DNA of 62,797 nt from Streptomyces sp. LBL (GTDB lineage: Bacteria > Actinomycetota > Actinomycetes > Streptomycetales > Streptomycetaceae), in contig NZ_JARXYX010000048.1 of assembly GCF_029893585.1 (NCBI RefSeq), forward strand, positions 1 through 62,797, written 5' to 3'. The position numbers and the translations under genes are program-made. Positions 40,479-51,903 of this stretch are shown one piece after another. Numbering within the stretch: the first letter of the stretch is position 1; the number at the start of each line of letters is the position of its first letter. Under the pieces are notes generated by a model that saw only the letters and a list, made by a program, of their open reading frames with translations, did not search any database and was not told the origin of the DNA.

Positions 40479-41996
40479 TCAGCCCAGCGGCACCGGCTCC
40501 GGCAGGCCCACCGGCCAGGTGTGCACGGGCTCGCCCTTGTGCATCAGCTCGCAGTAGCGACGGGTCGTCGCGGCCAGCGCGGCGTCCCGCGACAGCCCGC
40601 CCTCAAGGGCCCGGTGGAAGGTCGCCGCCTGCCAGGACGCGCCGTTGACCCGACGTCGGCACCGCTCCTCGATCACGCCGAGGTACAGGTCGCGATCGGC
40701 GGGCTCCACTCCCCACGCCTCAAGACCGGCCTCGGCGAGCGGCAGCAGTTCCTCACGTACCAGGGTCACGGCGTCGACCTCGACCGTGCCGCCGTGACGG
40801 CCGCGCCGGGGCCAGGTGAAGCGGGCGTCGATGCCGTGCTTGCAGGCGGCGTCGAAGTTGGCGGCGGCGGCCTCGAACGGCAGCCTGGTCCACACCGGCC
40901 GGGACTCCGCGGAGAGGGCGCGGACCATGCCGTAGTAGAAAGCCGCGTTGGCGATGACGTCGGTGATCGTGGGTCCAGCGGGCAGCACCCGGTTCTCGAC
41001 ACGCAGGTGCGGGACGCCGTCGGCGATGCCGTAGACGGGGCGGTTCCAGCGGTAGACGGTGCCGTTGTGCAGGACCAGCTCGGCGAGGGTGGGGACGCCG
41101 CCCGCGGCGATGACCTCCAGCGGGTCCTCGTCGTCGCAGATGGGCAGCAGGGCCGGGTAGTAGCGCAGGTTCTCCTCGAAGAGGTCGTACGCGGAGGAGA
41201 TCCAGCGTTCGCCGAACCAGGTCCGCGGGCGCACCCCCTGGGCCTGGAGTTCGGGCGGGCGGGTGTCGGTGGACTGCTGGAACAGCGGCGGCCGGGACTC
41301 GCGCCACAGCTCGCGGCCGAACAGGAACGGCGAGTTGGCGCCCACGGCGATCTGCGCCGCTGCGACGGCCTGGGCGGCGTTCCACACGTCGGCGAAGCGG
41401 TCCGGGGTGACCTGGAGGTGCAGTTGCACCGAGGTGCAGGCGGCCTCGGGCGCGATGGACTTGGAGGTGCAGGTGAGGCGCTCCACACCGTCGATGTCGA
41501 GGGCGAAGTCCTCCCCGCGGGCGGCCACGATCTGGTCGTTGAGCAGGGCGTAGCGGTCGACGTCCGAGAGGTTGGAGGAGACCAGGTCGTCCCTGTCGAG
41601 GGTCGGCAGAATGCCGATCATCATGATTCCCGCGTCGAGTTCGCCCGCTTTCCGGTCGGCGTATGCCAGCGAGGTGCGGAGTTCCTCGGCGAGCCGGTCG
41701 AATACACTCCCACTCAATCGGTGTGGAGCTATGTTGACTTCCAGGTTGAACATGGCGAGTTCTGTTTGGAAATCTCGGCTTGCGATGCGTTCGAGCACCT
41801 GCGCATTGAGCATTTTCGGCATGCCGTCAGAGCCCGTGAGATTCAATTCGATCTCCAGCCCCATGAGGTTCTTCGGGCGATCGAACCGCTCCTCGACCAG
41901 GAGTCGCTCCAGCCCCGTCAGGCACTGTCGGAGCTTGTCGCGGTAGCGCTGGCGATCGGACAGGTCGTACTGGCCTGCCGCGACCTTTTCCCCCAT
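40479..41996 (-). CDS. Glutamate-cysteine-ligase-family (carboxylate-amine ligase) protein
   Basis: 505 aa from ATG 41996 behind AAGGAGG. The N-terminal NLMGLEIELNLT holds the metal-binding glutamates of GCS2-type ligases, followed by FQTELAMFNLEVNIAPH, EAACTSVQLHLQVTPDRFADVWN, GANSPFLFGRELWRESR, and a C-terminal WTRLPFEAAAANFDAAC. It is an ATP-grasp-unrelated GCS fold. Actinobacteria make mycothiol and ergothioneine rather than glutathione, so EgtA-like gamma-glutamylcysteine formation or a related amide ligation is possible; the usual egt neighbours are absent. The region encoding residues 35-110 is less GC-rich than its surroundings. Confidence 0.85.
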   Translation of the reverse strand: MGEKVAAGQYDLSDRQRYRDKLRQCLTGLERLLVEERFDRPKNLMGLEIELNLTGSDGMPKMLNAQVLERIASRDFQTELAMFNLEVNIAPHRLSGSVFDRLAEELRTSLAYADRKAGELDAGIMMIGILPTLDRDDLVSSNLSDVDRYALLNDQIVAARGEDFALDIDGVERLTCTSKSIAPEAACTSVQLHLQVTPDRFADVWNAAQAVAAAQIAVGANSPFLFGRELWRESRPPLFQQSTDTRPPELQAQGVRPRTWFGERWISSAYDLFEENLRYYPALLPICDDEDPLEVIAAGGVPTLAELVLHNGTVYRWNRPVYGIADGVPHLRVENRVLPAGPTITDVIANAAFYYGMVRALSAESRPVWTRLPFEAAAANFDAACKHGIDARFTWPRRGRHGGTVEVDAVTLVREELLPLAEAGLEAWGVEPADRDLYLGVIEERCRRRVNGASWQAATFHRALEGGLSRDAALAATTRRYCELMHKGEPVHTWPVGLPEPVPLG

Positions 41997-42560
41997 CGAA
42001 GGGTCCTCCTTCATCGGGCGGGCCGTGGATCCGGCCGCCGGTGTCCGGGTCAGGTGGGATGATGCCCAGCCGAGACGATCGATAACGCCCCGGACGGGCT
42101 CGGCAGCCGCTACTCTGGCAGATGTGACCGGTGGCACATTCGCCGGGCATGGTGCACGCTGCGGTTTCGGGTTCCCTGAAGAACTCGTGAAAAACGCCGA
42201 TGAGAATGGGCCGTCCGTTGCCCGGGCATTTTCCGAGGTCATCGCCGTGCGATCGCCCCGGAATCGGGAGGATTCCCGCGAAATCGCCGACCGATTGAAG
42301 TCTTGCCCTACTCGTGAGAAACGGCTAGACGAAACACAGTCTGAACATATGTCGTATAAACTCCGCGAACAAGGCAGAAGGCTGGCATCCGCGGCCCTCG
42401 ATCCTGCCGTCAGGTGACGTGCGGCAGGCCTCACCCACATCCCCGGTATCGGACCACGGCCCCCACCTCTCTTGCCCCGCGAGCAGACAGCGCCGTCCGC
42501 CCCGCGCCACCCCGCCCCGCCCTCGCGCCCCTGTGCCTGTCGAATGAGAGGCGACCCACC
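41997..42560. other. Long AT-richer divergent promoter region
   Basis: 560 bases, visibly less GC-rich than the surroundings (e.g. 42150-42360), between the ligase gene and the gene at 42561. Open frames cross it but lack a ribosome site and family motifs. It presumably holds the two promoters. No hairpin or repeat stands out. Confidence 0.35.
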
Positions 42561-43145
42561 ATGCCGCTGCATGTCCCGCCGGCTCCCGCGCCAGCCCTTC
42601 GCACCGTCCTCACTGCCCTCGGTTCTCCCACCGCGGTAAAAGAGGCCCGAACTCCGTCCCTGCTGCACGCCCAGGGGCCCACCACGGCCGAACTGCCTCT
42701 GCCCGTGCACGTCCTGGACGGGATCGACGCCTCGGGCATCCCCGTCACCCGGCTGACCGGCTGGCGTTTCCTGATCCGCTGCGCCGACCGCGCGGTGGCC
42801 GCGGCTGAGACGATGCTGACCCCCGACGGGTGGGCGTTCTCCCACTTCTTCGAAGGCCCGTACATCGCCTCCACCGAGCGTGCGCTGCGCCAGGCCGAGA
42901 CCATGACCCAGCCCTACCAGCCGCGCCTGCTGTCGGTCCCCGGCCTGTACATGCTGACGTTGTGGTTGCACGGTGACTGCGCCGCCGACGGCGCGACCGG
43001 TCACCCCGCCGCCACCGACCTGCTCGTCCCGCTGGCCCCCGCCCCGCCCGGCATCGCGGCCCACCGACCGCACCGGGTGGCCGAACTCCTCCCGGTGCTC
43101 ACCCATCGGGTGACTCCCACGCCGCTGCTCAGCTCACCCGCCTGA
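42561..43145 (+). CDS. Hypothetical protein (194 aa)
   Basis: 194 aa from ATG 42561 (GAGAGG upstream). No domain is recognised. The first half contains RTVLTALGSPTAVKEARTPS, then HVLDGIDASGIPVTRLTGWR and FLIRCADRAVAAAETMLTPD. A central LLSVPGLYMLTLWLHGD is compatible with a small mixed fold. It is unlikely to be membrane-bound or exported. GC bias and length support a real gene in actinomycetes. A pair of palindromes lies downstream. Confidence 0.65.
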   Translation: MPLHVPPAPAPALRTVLTALGSPTAVKEARTPSLLHAQGPTTAELPLPVHVLDGIDASGIPVTRLTGWRFLIRCADRAVAAAETMLTPDGWAFSHFFEGPYIASTERALRQAETMTQPYQPRLLSVPGLYMLTLWLHGDCAADGATGHPAATDLLVPLAPAPPGIAAHRPHRVAELLPVLTHRVTPTPLLSSPA

Positions 43146-43584
43146 AATCCCTCGCCTGAGCGACCTTCGTACCCCGTTCCCGCATTCCGGGCAGCGGGGT
43201 ACGACGCGTTTTGCACCACGATTTCCAGTGCTCAATTGGCGCACAGTCGCTCACGCTCGCTCGTACCCGCTCACCCTTGCTCGTACGAGCACTTTATGGC
43301 TCGTGCGAGCCGGACGGAGCCCCTGACCCGTCCGGACTAGCCCTATCCGGCCACTGCGAACCATCCGAAGTGACAGTGCAGTTGGGATGAACCGTCTGGG
43401 CGGGTGAGGCGTCATCAACCTGTGAGAAGCGGCGCTGCTAAATCCCTGCGGATTGACGTCCGTGGGGCAACACTTGGTTCAGACCGACTTATCGTTACGG
43501 GGGGCGGCCATGAACGACGCTTCAAGCCGCGGAACAGACACGACAGCCATTTCATCCGTCAGGACAGAGCGAAAGATCCCACCA
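43146..43584. other. Intergenic region carrying paired palindromes
   Basis: Other than the twin 12-bp palindromes at 43279-43310 and CGCTCAC-type repetitions just before them (43240-43280), nothing is visible in the region. The last part is the upstream region of the DUF5999 gene. Confidence 0.4.
43279..43310. promoter_or_regulatory. Twin 12-bp palindromes spaced two helical turns apart
   Basis: GCTCGTACGAGC (43279-43290) and GCTCGTGCGAGC (43299-43310) have centres 20 bp apart, with ACTTTATG between them. Two identical-type sites on one face of the helix suggest cooperative binding of a dimeric regulator. They lie 275 bases upstream of the DUF5999 gene. Confidence 0.55.
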
Positions 43585-43788
43585 ATGTGCCAGCACCAGC
43601 CGCCGTGCCCTACAGCCGACTCCGCCGACCGGGAATCCGCCCGTCTCGTGGCGCACCACCCGGAACAGGGATGGAGCCTGCTGTGCAACGGCGTCCTGCT
43701 CTTCGAGGACACCGGTGAGCTCCTGCCGGACGGCCGGGTCATCGCCCCGCACCGTCCGCTGGCGAGCCAGGTGATGACGGCTGCCTGA
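43585..43788 (+). CDS. DUF5999 family small protein
   Basis: 67 aa starting MCQHQPPCPTADSADRESAR and containing HHPEQGWSLLCNGVLLFEDTGELLPDG and IAPHRP. I recognise this as the short, very conserved Streptomyces family DUF5999. Cys2 and Cys8 with two His might bind a metal. Such genes are usually monocistronic and developmentally or stress expressed, but the function is unknown. The start is chosen at the conserved MCQH; a GAAAG precedes it by about ten bases, and the frame extends upstream without conservation. Confidence 0.82.
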   Translation: MCQHQPPCPTADSADRESARLVAHHPEQGWSLLCNGVLLFEDTGELLPDGRVIAPHRPLASQVMTAA

Positions 43789-44382
43789 GCCTGACCGACC
43801 GGGCGGTCCACCGCGCCGCCCGGAGTACCTGAGGGGCTGGCTCGCAGCGTCGACTGCGCACCGGCCCCGACGTATGTCCGGGGTCGGTCACTCCCCGTAG
43901 TCCCTTGTGCGGGCTGCCGTCACGGAGGTGTCGCGGGACAGCGACATCCATCCGTCGATGTCCCGCGGCCTGCTCACGTACGGCACTCCCGCACTGCATC
44001 GGGTCACCCGACAGATCGACCGGGAGACCGCGCTGACCGTGTTCAGGATCTCCGCCCTGGAGTGACCGGCCCTGACCCCGCAGGCGCACGGGACAGATGG
44101 CGAGCCGCCGGGAATCGCCGTACGCCATGACGCTGGGTGTCCGCCCTGTCGCCCGCCCCGATCCCTCGCACAGCCCGGCCCCTGCACCTGGCCCCCACGC
44201 CTGTCAGCCCGCTGACCTCCGCTTGACGTGCTTCTGGCTCCCGCCGCATCAGTCTTAACGCAAGCTTGACGGCCTCCGCCCCCTCATCCGCAGGCCCGGG
44301 CGTCACTCTCCGCTTACGCTGGTTGCGCCGAATGCGTGATGGCCGGATCCACACGCCGACCCGCATCTCAGGAGCACGCCTG
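43789..44382. other. Intergenic region before the permease
   Basis: About 590 bases. A 45-codon frame (43928-44065) is described separately. The rest includes the permease promoter. An AACGCAAGCTTGACGG segment near 44260 is locally AT-rich, with a TTGACG -35-like box. I cannot identify a riboswitch. Confidence 0.35.
43928..44065 (+). CDS. Possible small ORF or gene remnant
   Basis: A frame with protein-like composition ends in SRGLLTYGTPALHRVTRQ followed by IDRETALTVFRISALE and a stop at 44063-44065. Starts at GTG 43928 or ATG 43958 are possible; neither has a good ribosome site. The function is not recognisable; it could be the 3' end of a decayed gene. Confidence 0.3.
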   Translation: MSRDSDIHPSMSRGLLTYGTPALHRVTRQIDRETALTVFRISALE

Positions 44383-46338
44383 ATGGCCACCACCGAACAC
44401 CCTCCTGCCAGTCGTCTGCGCTCCTGGATGCTGGAGGACCTCTCCGACATGGGCCGGGACGGCGGCCACCAGGGCCCGCACGCCACACCCGAACCGGCAC
44501 ACAAGGGCCAGCGATGGTGGCGGGTGATGTGCCTGACCGGCGTCGACTACTTCTCCACCCTCGGCTATCAGCCGGGCATCGCGGCACTCGCGGCCGGTCT
44601 GCTGTCGCCGGTGGCGACCATCGTGCTGGTGATCGTGACTCTGGCGGGCGCCCTGCCCGTGTACCGCCGTGTGGCCGAGGAGAGCCCGCGCGGCGAGGGC
44701 TCGATCGCGATGCTGGAGCGGCTGCTGTCCTTCTGGAAGGGCAAGCTGTTCGTCCTGACCCTGCTCGGCTTCGCCGCCACCGACTTCCTGATCACCATCA
44801 CGCTCTCGGCGGCGGACGCCTCGACCCACCTGGTCGAGAACCCGCACCTGACCAGCACCCTGCACGACAAGCAAATGCCGATCACCCTCGTTCTCGTGGC
44901 GCTGCTCGGCGCGGTGTTCCTCAAGGGGTTCCTGGAGGCGATCGGCGTCGCCGTCGTCCTGGTGGGCATCTACCTCGCACTGAACCTCGTCGTCGTGTCC
45001 GTCGGTCTGTGGCACGTCGTCACCGCGAGCCATGTCGTCACCGACTGGGCCGGCGCCCTGACCGCCGAGCACGGCAACGTCTTCGCCATGGTCGGCGTGG
45101 CCCTGCTGGTCTTCCCGAAGCTCGCGCTCGGTCTCTCCGGCTTCGAGACCGGCGTGGCCGTGATGCCGCACGTCCAGGGAGACCCGGACGACACCGACGA
45201 ACAGCCCACCGGCCGGATCCGGGACACCAAGAAGCTGCTCACCACCGCTGCCGTGATCATGAGCTGCTTCCTGATCACCACCAGCTTCATCACCACCCTG
45301 CTGATCCCGGAGAAGGAGTTCGAGTCCGGCGGCCAGGCCAACGGCCGCGCCCTCTCGTACCTGGCGCACAACTACCTCGGCAGCGCCTTCGGCACGGTCT
45401 ACGACGTCGCGACCATCGCCATCCTGTGGTTCGCGGGCGCATCCGCCATGGCCGGGCTGCTCAACCTGATGCCCCGCTATCTGCCCCGTTACGGCATGGC
45501 ACCGCACTGGGCCCGCGCCGTGCGCCCGATGGTCATCGTCTTCATCCTCATCGCCTTCCTGGTCACCTGGATCTTCGACGCGGACGTCGACGCGCAGGGC
45601 GGCGCCTACGCCACCGGCGTGCTGGTGCTGATCAGCTCCGCCGCGATCGCGGTCACCATCGCCGCCCGCAAGGCAGGCCAGCGGAAGGGGGCCATCGGCT
45701 TCGCGGTGATCTCGGCGGTGTTCCTCTACACGACGGTCGTGAACGTCATCGAGCGTCCCGACGGTGTGAAGATCGGCGCCTGCTTCATCGCCGGCATCAT
45801 CCTGGTTTCCCTGCTGTCCCGCCTGGCCCGCGCCTTCGAGCTCCGCGTGACCAGCGTGACGCTCGACGACATGGCGGAACGTTTCATCCGGGACATGGCC
45901 AGCCGCAAGATACGGTTCATCGCCAACGAGCCCGACCGGCGAGACAAGGCCGAGTACCGCGACAAGATCGAGCAGATCCGGGCCGACAACGACATGCCGG
46001 AACAGGAGGACTTCGTCTTCGTCGAGGTCACCGTCCTCGACCCCTCCGAGTTCGAGGCGGGCCTGACCGTACGCGGCGAGGTCCTGCACAACCGCTACCG
46101 CGTGCTGACCCTGGAGTCCGCCGCCATCCCCAACGCCCTGGCGGCCCTGCTCCTGCACGTCCGCGACGCGACGAAGTGCACCCCGCACATCTACTTCGAG
46201 TGGACCGAGGGCAACCCCTTCGCCAACTTCCTGCGCTTCTTCCTCTTCGGCCAGGGCGAGGTCGCCCCGGTCACCCGAGAGGTCCTGCGTGAAGCGGAAC
46301 CCGACCGGGCACGACGACCTCGCGTCCACACGGGCTGA
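44383..46338 (+). CDS. APC-superfamily amino acid permease with C-terminal cytoplasmic domain
   Basis: 651 aa from ATG 44383 (AGGAG nine bases upstream). Twelve membrane segments follow a polar N-terminus. WWRVMCLTGVDYFSTLGYQPGIAALAAG in helix 1 and LALGLSGFETGVAVMPHVQG are APC-type substrate-site motifs. The last about 160 residues are hydrophilic (MAERFIRDMASRKIRFIANEP, then FVEVTVLDPSEFEAGLTVRG), a domain resembling those of KUP-like potassium carriers. It is a secondary transporter in the cytoplasmic membrane for an amino acid or for K+. It is followed by the molybdate gene set but not obviously linked to it. Confidence 0.87.
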   Translation: MATTEHPPASRLRSWMLEDLSDMGRDGGHQGPHATPEPAHKGQRWWRVMCLTGVDYFSTLGYQPGIAALAAGLLSPVATIVLVIVTLAGALPVYRRVAEESPRGEGSIAMLERLLSFWKGKLFVLTLLGFAATDFLITITLSAADASTHLVENPHLTSTLHDKQMPITLVLVALLGAVFLKGFLEAIGVAVVLVGIYLALNLVVVSVGLWHVVTASHVVTDWAGALTAEHGNVFAMVGVALLVFPKLALGLSGFETGVAVMPHVQGDPDDTDEQPTGRIRDTKKLLTTAAVIMSCFLITTSFITTLLIPEKEFESGGQANGRALSYLAHNYLGSAFGTVYDVATIAILWFAGASAMAGLLNLMPRYLPRYGMAPHWARAVRPMVIVFILIAFLVTWIFDADVDAQGGAYATGVLVLISSAAIAVTIAARKAGQRKGAIGFAVISAVFLYTTVVNVIERPDGVKIGACFIAGIILVSLLSRLARAFELRVTSVTLDDMAERFIRDMASRKIRFIANEPDRRDKAEYRDKIEQIRADNDMPEQEDFVFVEVTVLDPSEFEAGLTVRGEVLHNRYRVLTLESAAIPNALAALLLHVRDATKCTPHIYFEWTEGNPFANFLRFFLFGQGEVAPVTREVLREAEPDRARRPRVHTG

Positions 46339-46516
46339 GCGAGTCGGGCGGGGTGGGGTCGGGGCGCCGGAGCACGGGCATCACCGGGCCGATCCGCTGG
46401 GGCAGGGAGACGAAGCGGACATCCACAGGCCGATCCTCTTTGGTGCGGCGCCGACGCGGAACCCACCGGCCACCCCCCACCCGCGGTTCCCCGACAGCGC
46501 CCCTATCGTGACCGGC

Positions 46517-46912
46517 ATGCAGTCCTACACAATCGGCCAGGCAGCACGGCTCCTCGGCGTGAGCCCCGACACCGCGCGCCGCTGGACGGACGCGGGCCGG
46601 GTGGCGACCCACCGCGACGACAGCGGCAGAAGGGTCGTCGACGGGCGGGACCTGGCCGCGTTCTCGGTGGCACTCGCCAAGGCCGGAAGCGACGAGGAGG
46701 ACACACCGTACACCTCCGTCCGCAACGCCTTCCCCGGCATCGTCACGGCGATCAAGCTCGGCGATGTCGCCGCCCAGGTCGAGATCCAGGCCGGCCCACA
46801 CCGGCTCGTCTCCCTCCTGACCCGCGAGGCCGTCGAGGACCTCGGTCTGGAGGTCGGCATGGAGGCCACGGCACGAGTGAAGTCGACGAACGTCCACATC
46901 GACCTGGCCTGA
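46517..46912 (+). CDS. Molybdate-type regulator: MerR/excisionase HTH fused to a Mop domain
   Basis: 131 aa. Residues 1-55 are a MerR/excisionase-type HTH (YTIGQAARLLGVSPDTARRWTDAGRVATHRDDSG). Residues 65-131 are a TOBE/Mop domain (SVRNAFPGIVTAIKLGDVAAQVEI ... LTREAVEDLGLEVGMEATARVKSTNVHI), which binds molybdate or tungstate as an oligomer. It should report cytosolic molybdate to DNA, and it precedes a ModC-like ATPase by 44 bases. ATG 46517 has a CCCTATCGT -10-like element about ten bases before and no ribosome site, so translation is probably leaderless. Confidence 0.9.
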   Translation: MQSYTIGQAARLLGVSPDTARRWTDAGRVATHRDDSGRRVVDGRDLAAFSVALAKAGSDEEDTPYTSVRNAFPGIVTAIKLGDVAAQVEIQAGPHRLVSLLTREAVEDLGLEVGMEATARVKSTNVHIDLA

Positions 46913-46956
46913 CCGGCGCTCCCCGGAGACAGTCACTTCCACAGAGACGCACATGC

Positions 46957-47997
46957 GTGCCACATCGTGCGGGCCTCGACGCCCGTCTCGTCGTCGATCA
47001 CGGCACCTTCCGCCTCGACGTCACCCTCACCGCCGCCCCCGGTGACGTCGTCGCCCTCCTCGGCCCGAACGGTGCAGGCAAGACCACCGCCCTGCGCGCC
47101 CTCGCCCCACTCACCGACGGCCGTCTATGCCTGGACGGCGCCGCGTTGGACCGTACGCCCCCCGAATCCCGCCCCGTGGGCGTCGTCTTCCAGGACTACC
47201 TGCTCTTCCCGCACCTGTCCGCCCTCGACAACCTGGCCTTCGGCCCGCGCTGCCACGGCGTGACCAAGGCGGCGGCCCGTGCACAGGCCGCCGAATGGCT
47301 GGACCGCATGGGCCTCACCGACCACGCCGGGACCAAGCCCCGCAAGCTCTCCGGCGGTCAGGCCCAGCGCGTCGCCCTCGCCCGCGCCCTGGCCACCCAC
47401 CCCCGTCTGCTGCTCCTGGACGAGCCCCGCGCCGCTCTGGATGCCCGCACCCGCCTGGAGGTCCGCGCCCAACTCCGCCGCCATCTGGCCGAGTTCGAGG
47501 CCGTCGCCGTCCTGGTCACGCACGACCCACTGGACGCCATGGTGCTGGCCGACCGACTCGTCGTCATCGAGCACGGCCGGGTCGTCCAGCAGGGCGCCCC
47601 CGCCGACATCGCCCGCCATCCCCGTACGGACCACATCGCGCAACTGGTCGGGCTGAACCTCTACAAGGGCCAGGCCGAGGGTCACACGGTCCGCCTCGAC
47701 GCAGGACCCGCCCTCACCACCACCGAGGACCTCGCCGGCCCGGTGTTCGTCGCGTTCCCACCGAGCGCCGTGACCCTCTACCGCGACCGGCCCACCGGCT
47801 CCAGCGCCCGCAACCTGTGGCGCCGCGAGGTGGCCGGTCTCAAGACCCACGGCGACCAGATCCGGGCGGACCTCACCGGCGAACTTCCCCTCGCCGCCGA
47901 CCTCACCACGGTTGCCGCGGCCGAACTCGACCTGCACCCGGGCGCACCGGTCTGGGCGACCATCAAAGCGATGCAAACTCATGCATACCCGACATAA
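46957..47997 (+). CDS. modC: Molybdate ABC transporter ATP-binding protein (ModC-like)
   Basis: 346 aa from GTG 46957. ABC ATPase motifs: Walker A LLGPNGAGKTTALRAL, Q-loop GVVFQDYLLFPHLSA, signature LSGGQAQRVALARAL, Walker B RLLLLDEPRAALDART and H-loop VLVTHDPLDAMVLAD. A TOBE domain closes the protein (VAGLKTHGDQIRADLTGELPLAADLTT), the build of ModC. It would energise uptake of molybdate at the inner face of the membrane, but modA and modB are not in the window, so the substrate is inferred from the Mop neighbours. Confidence 0.88.
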   Translation: MPHRAGLDARLVVDHGTFRLDVTLTAAPGDVVALLGPNGAGKTTALRALAPLTDGRLCLDGAALDRTPPESRPVGVVFQDYLLFPHLSALDNLAFGPRCHGVTKAAARAQAAEWLDRMGLTDHAGTKPRKLSGGQAQRVALARALATHPRLLLLDEPRAALDARTRLEVRAQLRRHLAEFEAVAVLVTHDPLDAMVLADRLVVIEHGRVVQQGAPADIARHPRTDHIAQLVGLNLYKGQAEGHTVRLDAGPALTTTEDLAGPVFVAFPPSAVTLYRDRPTGSSARNLWRREVAGLKTHGDQIRADLTGELPLAADLTTVAAAELDLHPGAPVWATIKAMQTHAYPT

Positions 47998-48072
47998 GAC
48001 CCATCGACGGCTACGGTGGGGACCCCTGGCCCCTCGGACCCCTGGTCCCTCCCCCCTCTGCGAGGCCTCGCC

Positions 48073-48492
48073 GTGAGCCTGAGCATCCGCAACCAGCTCC
48101 CCGGTACCGTCACCGCCGTCGCCCCGGGCGAGGTGATGGCCACAGTCACGGTCCGCCTCGACGGCGGTCAGGACCTCACCGCCGCGATCACCCTGGAGGC
48201 AGTCGAGGAACTGGGCCTGGCCGCGGACTCACCCGTTCGCGCCCTGGTGAAGGCGACGGAGGTCTCCCTCGCCACCGCTCCGGTCGACGGGCTCTCCATC
48301 CGTAACCAACTGGCCGGCGTTGTCCAGGAGATCGCGACCGGCGGCGCCATGGCCTCCGTCAAGATCTCCGTCCAGGGTGCCGACCTCACCTCGGTGATCA
48401 CCAGGGACGCCGCCACGGACCTCGCCCTCGCGGCAGGCACCCCGGTCGTCGCCCTGATCAAGTCGACCGAGGTCTCCCTGGCGACCGTCTGA
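48073..48492 (+). CDS. Di-Mop molbindin
   Basis: 139 aa from GTG 48073 (GAGG seven bases before). Two tandem Mop domains of about 68 residues each start with almost the same words, LSIRNQLPGTVTAVAPGEVM and LSIRNQLAGVVQEIATGGAM, and end LVKATEVSLAT and LIKSTEVSLAT. Molbindins store or buffer molybdate and tungstate oxyanions in the cytosol at subunit interfaces. It completes the three-gene molybdate set with the HTH-Mop protein and the ATPase. An intrinsic terminator follows. Confidence 0.92.
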   Translation: MSLSIRNQLPGTVTAVAPGEVMATVTVRLDGGQDLTAAITLEAVEELGLAADSPVRALVKATEVSLATAPVDGLSIRNQLAGVVQEIATGGAMASVKISVQGADLTSVITRDAATDLALAAGTPVVALIKSTEVSLATV

Positions 48493-48507
48493 CACCTCAG
48501 ACACACG

Positions 48508-48545
48508 GAAGGGCTCCACCGGCACACGACCGGACGGAGCCCTTC
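48508..48545 (+). terminator. Terminator after the molbindin gene
   Basis: GAAGGGCTCC and GGAGCCCTTC form a 10-bp stem, with an inner ACCGG/CCGGA-type extension and a CACACGA loop, 15 bases past the stop and followed by TCAC. Confidence 0.8.
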
Positions 48546-48556
48546 TCACTTACAAC

Positions 48557-48622
48557 GTCTCAGCCCTCGTATACGACATGTCAGGGCTCGTATACGACAG
48601 GTCAATGCTCATCCATGACGTG

Positions 48623-48640
<18 letters not shown>
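48557..48640. repeat. Four in-frame 21-bp repeats carrying the gcvP stop codon
   Basis: Units at 48557, 48578, 48599 and 48620. On the minus strand each ends (G/C)AGG(G)CTGA-like: the first is the true gcvP end, DAYEG-stop, and the next ones read VMDEH-stop, VVYEP-stop and VVYEG-stop. As 21 is seven codons, all four stops (TCA at 48560, 48581, 48602, 48623) are in the gcvP frame. CGTATACG palindromes occur in two units. Confidence 0.85.
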
Positions 48641-51508
<2,868 letters not shown>

Positions 51509-51564
51509 ACGGAGGCCTCCTGGTCTGACACGACCTTCGAGGGTCACCACGGCGCGGGTACCCG

Positions 51565-51785
51565 GACGGCCTCCCCCTCTGTCATCTCAACCTGAGAGCT
51601 TCACCGGGCCTCCCGAAGGTGCCCGGCTTTCACCGTCGGTGAGAGCGGAGGCCGTCGACGCCGTCGACACCCGCCCTGCTTTCCAGAGTGGCCTCGTCCG
51701 TGCGGTACGTGTGCCTGAGAGATTCCGGGGAGGATTTGCTCCTTCGGCGCCTCCGGGTGGTGTCCGGAGGACTCTCCCGCACGGG
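51565..51785 (-). promoter_or_regulatory. Tandem glycine riboswitch
   Basis: On the minus strand two aptamers lie head to tail. The first opens CGGGAGAGTCC, carries GGCGCCGAAGGAGCAA, TCTCTCAGGCA and ends near GACGAGGCCACTCTGGAAAGC. The second reads GACGGTGAAAGCC...GGTGAAGCTCTCAGGTT...GACAGAGGGGGAGG. These are the conserved GGAGAG, CCGAAGGAGCAA and CTCTCAGG elements of glycine aptamers. It ends about 60 bases before gcvP, leaving room for the expression platform. It activates the glycine cleavage gene when glycine is abundant. Confidence 0.93.
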
Positions 51786-51903
51786 GTCAGCAGCCGGTAG
51801 CCAGCCTACCAGCGAGAGAGACGACCGGGCGTTCGAGTGGCCGCCTCCCTGATTGTGCTCTTTCGTAGTGCTTACGGATGAGTTGCGACCAAGTGGAGGG
51901 CCC

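Noticed and set aside
42025..42417. 130-codon plus-strand frame in the gene-free region before 42561
   Set aside because: No ribosome site, no family motif, and no continuation of coding-like composition beyond a short part.
40479..43106. Very long minus-strand open frame (875 codons)
   Set aside because: Only the part from 41996 has the ligase homology and a ribosome site; the upstream part runs antisense to the gene at 42561 and is a GC-rich artefact.
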